Assembly: GCA_027371535.1 (NCBI GenBank) | Contig: DAHXMV010000008.1 | Location: 1 to 48,524 of the forward strand | Reading direction: 5' to 3' | DNA: 48,524 nt | From: Candidatus Amesbacteria bacterium | GTDB taxonomy: Bacteria > Patescibacteriota > Microgenomatia > CAZETR01 > Amesbacteraceae | Shown here: positions 46,690 through 48,524 of the stretch, piece by piece | How the letters are laid out: every line of letters starts with the position of its first letter | How positions within the stretch are numbered: position 1 is the first letter of the stretch | Program-made: the position numbers and the translations under genes | Notes under the pieces: model-generated | Database searches by the model: none | What the model was told of the DNA's origin: nothing | Seen by the model: only the letters and a program-made list of their open reading frames with translations

Positions 46690-47877
46690 TTATTTGGCGT
46701 CGTAAATGGTCCGGATGAATTCTTTCAAAGAGGTCACACCCTCATCCACCAGCCTAATCCCTTCAGTCGTCATCGGCTTAAACCCGTCCTTTGCCAATTC
46801 CTCCCTCAGTTTTACCTCACTGTCCCCGTCTGTAACTAATTTCCGTATGCCGTCATTCATTTCCATCAACTCATATATTCCCGCCCTCCCGTTGTATCCG
46901 GTCTGCCGGCACAATTCACACCCTTTGGCATGTACCAGTCTGCCCGGCGGATTACCCGTCTCCCGGACATACATCAGTAACTCCAACTGATCCGGATGAT
47001 ACTCTTCCGCGCAGTGGGTACATACCCTCCTTAAAAGTCTTTGCGACAAAATCGCCCTCAGCGCATAATTGATCATAAACTTGTCCACCCCCAGGTCTAA
47101 AAGCCGGTATAGGGCTCCTACACAGTTTCTGGCGTGCACCGTAGAAATCACCAGGTGGCCGGTCAGTGAAGCCTGAATGGCAATTTCGGCTGTCTGGGCG
47201 TCCCGGATTTCTCCCACAAAGACAATATCCGGGTTCAGGCGGAGTATCATTTTCAGCCCCGACACAAAATCCAACCCTATATCCTCCCCCACCTGGATCT
47301 GGTTAATCCCCGCCATGATATACTCCACCGGATCCTCCAGAGTCATTATATTTACTTCCCCGCTGTTTAAATGTTTGAGACACGAGTGTACAGTAGTGGT
47401 TTTACCCGAGCCTGTCGGACCGCAGACCAAAAATAAACCGTACCTGCCGGAAATATTTTTCTTGATTTTGTCAGCCAGCTCAGACAACATTCCCAAATCC
47501 GTAAAATCCGTAAATCTGGGAGCATCCAAAACTCTCAGGGCCACCATTTGCCCGAAATTGGTAGACACTATCGCAGCGCGAAGTACATAGGGGTGGCCTT
47601 CCACCTCAAACCTGATCTTGGACTCCTGTGGCTTGCGGTTTTCCGTCACATCCATATTCCCCAGCACTTTGATTCTCGACAGCACCTGGTCATAAGCCCC
47701 TTGGGGCATCATCCCGAATGGCTGTAGTACCCCGTCCACCCTCAACCGGACGTCTACCTGCTTATCCTGCGGCTCAAATAAAATATCCGACGCCGATATC
47801 TTGACTGCCTGGGCAATCACCTGATCCACAATTTCCACCGGTGAAGACATCCCCGAAAGCGAAAAATTGTCATTCAT
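46690..47877 (-). CDS. PilB/GspE-type secretion or pilus ATPase, short form
   Basis: 395 residues. N2-like domain then ATPase core: Walker A GPTGSGKTT, Asp box, Walker B NPDIVFVGEIRD, His box TGHLVISTVHA, and a C4 zinc element CTHC...CELC. It lacks the N-terminal about 150-residue N1 domain of full-length PilB. Drives assembly of type IV pili or a related machine. Confidence 0.92.
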   Translation of the reverse strand: MNDNFSLSGMSSPVEIVDQVIAQAVKISASDILFEPQDKQVDVRLRVDGVLQPFGMMPQGAYDQVLSRIKVLGNMDVTENRKPQESKIRFEVEGHPYVLRAAIVSTNFGQMVALRVLDAPRFTDFTDLGMLSELADKIKKNISGRYGLFLVCGPTGSGKTTTVHSCLKHLNSGEVNIMTLEDPVEYIMAGINQIQVGEDIGLDFVSGLKMILRLNPDIVFVGEIRDAQTAEIAIQASLTGHLVISTVHARNCVGALYRLLDLGVDKFMINYALRAILSQRLLRRVCTHCAEEYHPDQLELLMYVRETGNPPGRLVHAKGCELCRQTGYNGRAGIYELMEMNDGIRKLVTDGDSEVKLREELAKDGFKPMTTEGIRLVDEGVTSLKEFIRTIYDAK

Positions 47878-47932
47878 TTCACAATCTATTGTTATGCATC
47901 TTTACAAGTCAGTCAACAATACATTACAGTTA

Positions 47933-48301
47933 ATGGGACAAAGAAAGGCGGTGAGTCTTATCAACCCTCAATCTACCCAACCAATTAGCTGTGTTAACTG
48001 CCAGGCTGTCACCACCAGCGACGGTCAGACTGTCTGGGTCTGCGAACGCTGCGGAACTGAAAATGCTCCCACCGTCCCCGACTCTGCGGATGCCCAGGCG
48101 GTCATTACCGAAGCTGTTGCCGCGGTCAGTGTTCCACCGGTTGCGGACATGACTTCTGCCGCCAATCAGGTCCCGGATCTGACAGCCGGCAATTCCGCCA
48201 TGAATTATGTTTCACCGGCTCCGGTCGTGCCCGTAGTTCCGGCAGCCCCGGTACCTCCCATGGCTCCCGTAGCACCTGCTGCACCGGTCAAGCCCATCTG
48301 A
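47933..48301 (+). CDS. Zinc-ribbon protein with Pro/Ala/Val-rich tail
   Basis: 122 residues from the ATG at 47933 (MGQRKAVSLINPQ). Zinc ribbon CVNCQ...CERCGTENAP; then an extended PVVPAAPVPPMAPVAPAAPVKP-type low-complexity tail (split here; positions about 88-122). TACATT seven bases before the ATG; open upstream frames overlap the pilus ATPase start on the other strand. Function unknown. Confidence 0.55.
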   Translation: MGQRKAVSLINPQSTQPISCVNCQAVTTSDGQTVWVCERCGTENAPTVPDSADAQAVITEAVAAVSVPPVADMTSAANQVPDLTAGNSAMNYVSPAPVVPVVPAAPVPPMAPVAPAAPVKPI

Positions 48302-48335
48302 TTTTTCAAGTCTTGTGCATCAAGCGGTTTTCCCG

Positions 48336-48341
48336 TAAAAT
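48336..48341 (+). promoter_or_regulatory. -10 box of rpmG
   Basis: TAAAAT with the ATG at 48359; leader about ten bases. Confidence 0.45.
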
Positions 48342-48358
48342 TCACTGATTGATTTTAT

Positions 48359-48524
48359 ATGGCTAAAAAAGGTGCTCGTCAGATATTCGCCCTGGTATGC
48401 AGCGTTTGCAAATCCCAGAATTATATTTCCGGAAAAAACAAGGTTAACGTCCCGGATAAGATTCAGTTGAACAAGTATTGCCGCAAGTGCCGCAAAACCA
48501 CCCTCCACAAAGAAAGCCAGAAGC
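48359..48524 (+). CDS. rpmG: Large ribosomal subunit protein bL33 (3' end cut)
   Basis: 55 residues visible, running to the window edge. MAKKGARQIFALVCSVC and YCRKCRKTTLHKESQK give the C4 zinc form of bL33 (CxxC twice). A full-length protein is about 50-55 residues, so only the end is missing. Confidence 0.93.
   Translation, partial: MAKKGARQIFALVCSVCKSQNYISGKNKVNVPDKIQLNKYCRKCRKTTLHKESQK

Noticed and set aside
1-48524. Alternative genetic code with TGA read as Gly, as in some Patescibacteria
   Set aside because: TGA is used as a normal stop at several well-defined gene ends, for example the methyltransferase at 31523, and does not interrupt conserved genes.

Overview
The window looks like one end-truncated contig from a streamlined bacterium of the Candidate Phyla Radiation (Patescibacteria), possibly the Microgenomates side; that placement is an inference from gene content and style, not from a marker tree. 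Supporting signs are compact overlapping genes, many tiny membrane or Cys-rich proteins, short versions of universal proteins, standard use of TGA as stop, a lone diguanylate cyclase and a short type IV pilus ATPase, and a strikingly uniform leaderless promoter style: an extended -10 box (TG-N-TAAAAT or TATAAT) followed by exactly six bases and then the start codon. Shine-Dalgarno sites are rare (rpsB, mreB and one small ORF).

Layout. 1-0.25 kb: broken ATPase-like ORF fused in frame to a second copy of part of ybeY. 0.36-8.1 kb (mostly minus strand): two unknown proteins, a serpin, recR, ebfC, dnaX, ybeY-yqeY-rpsU-HIT. 8.15-10.7 kb: tgt and queA (queuosine tRNA modification, plus strand). 10.8-14.5 kb: small membrane/coiled-coil pair, rseP, frr, tsf, rpsB. 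14.6-17.4 kb: GGDEF protein, folD, glyA. 17.47-19.4 kb: folA, a ThyA-family enzyme with a dCMP-type active-site Asp, HIT protein. 19.4-22.1 kb: a dCMP-deaminase-like protein, a nucleotidyltransferase, a dCTP deaminase/dUTPase-like protein, a thymidylate-kinase-like protein. 22.1-27.9 kb: topA, two small unknowns, PBP2, mreB. 27.9-30.7 kb: a frameshifted Cys-rich gene, two tandem low-molecular-weight-phosphatase-like genes, small proteins, galU. 30.8-38.9 kb: accessory cluster with a methyltransferase, HAD, GT4, HprK-like kinase, CYTH-GT2 fusion, three Nudix proteins and a nucleotidyltransferase/NDK-like protein. 39-43.9 kb: O-antigen ligase-like/TPR protein, def, fmt, rpmB, M50 protease. 43.9-46 kb: a structured ncRNA, three tRNAs (Thr-TGT, Tyr-GTA, Thr-GGT) and small proteins. 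46-48.5 kb: PilB/GspE-like ATPase, zinc-ribbon protein and the start of rpmG.

How it works together. folD and glyA make 5,10-methylene-THF, the ThyA-family enzyme spends it and FolA recycles the folate; the facing deaminase, dCTP-deaminase-like and TMP-kinase-like genes handle pyrimidine deoxynucleotides. The substitutions in the ThyA-family enzyme (N-to-D at the base-specificity position, plus loss of the neighbouring His and a normally invariant Trp) suggest that it works on dCMP rather than dUMP. With the nearby deaminase this could form a non-standard route to dTMP or a modified-cytosine pathway, and it is my best candidate for an undescribed system.

Two pervasive sequence features are as notable as any gene: the leaderless promoter rule above, and at least fifteen short arrays of an AT-rich 7-bp repeat dropped into intergenic gaps and, in frame, into recR, dnaX, tgt, queA, glyA, topA (twice), mrdA and fmt (twice). 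No stretch over 300 bases lacks a gene.
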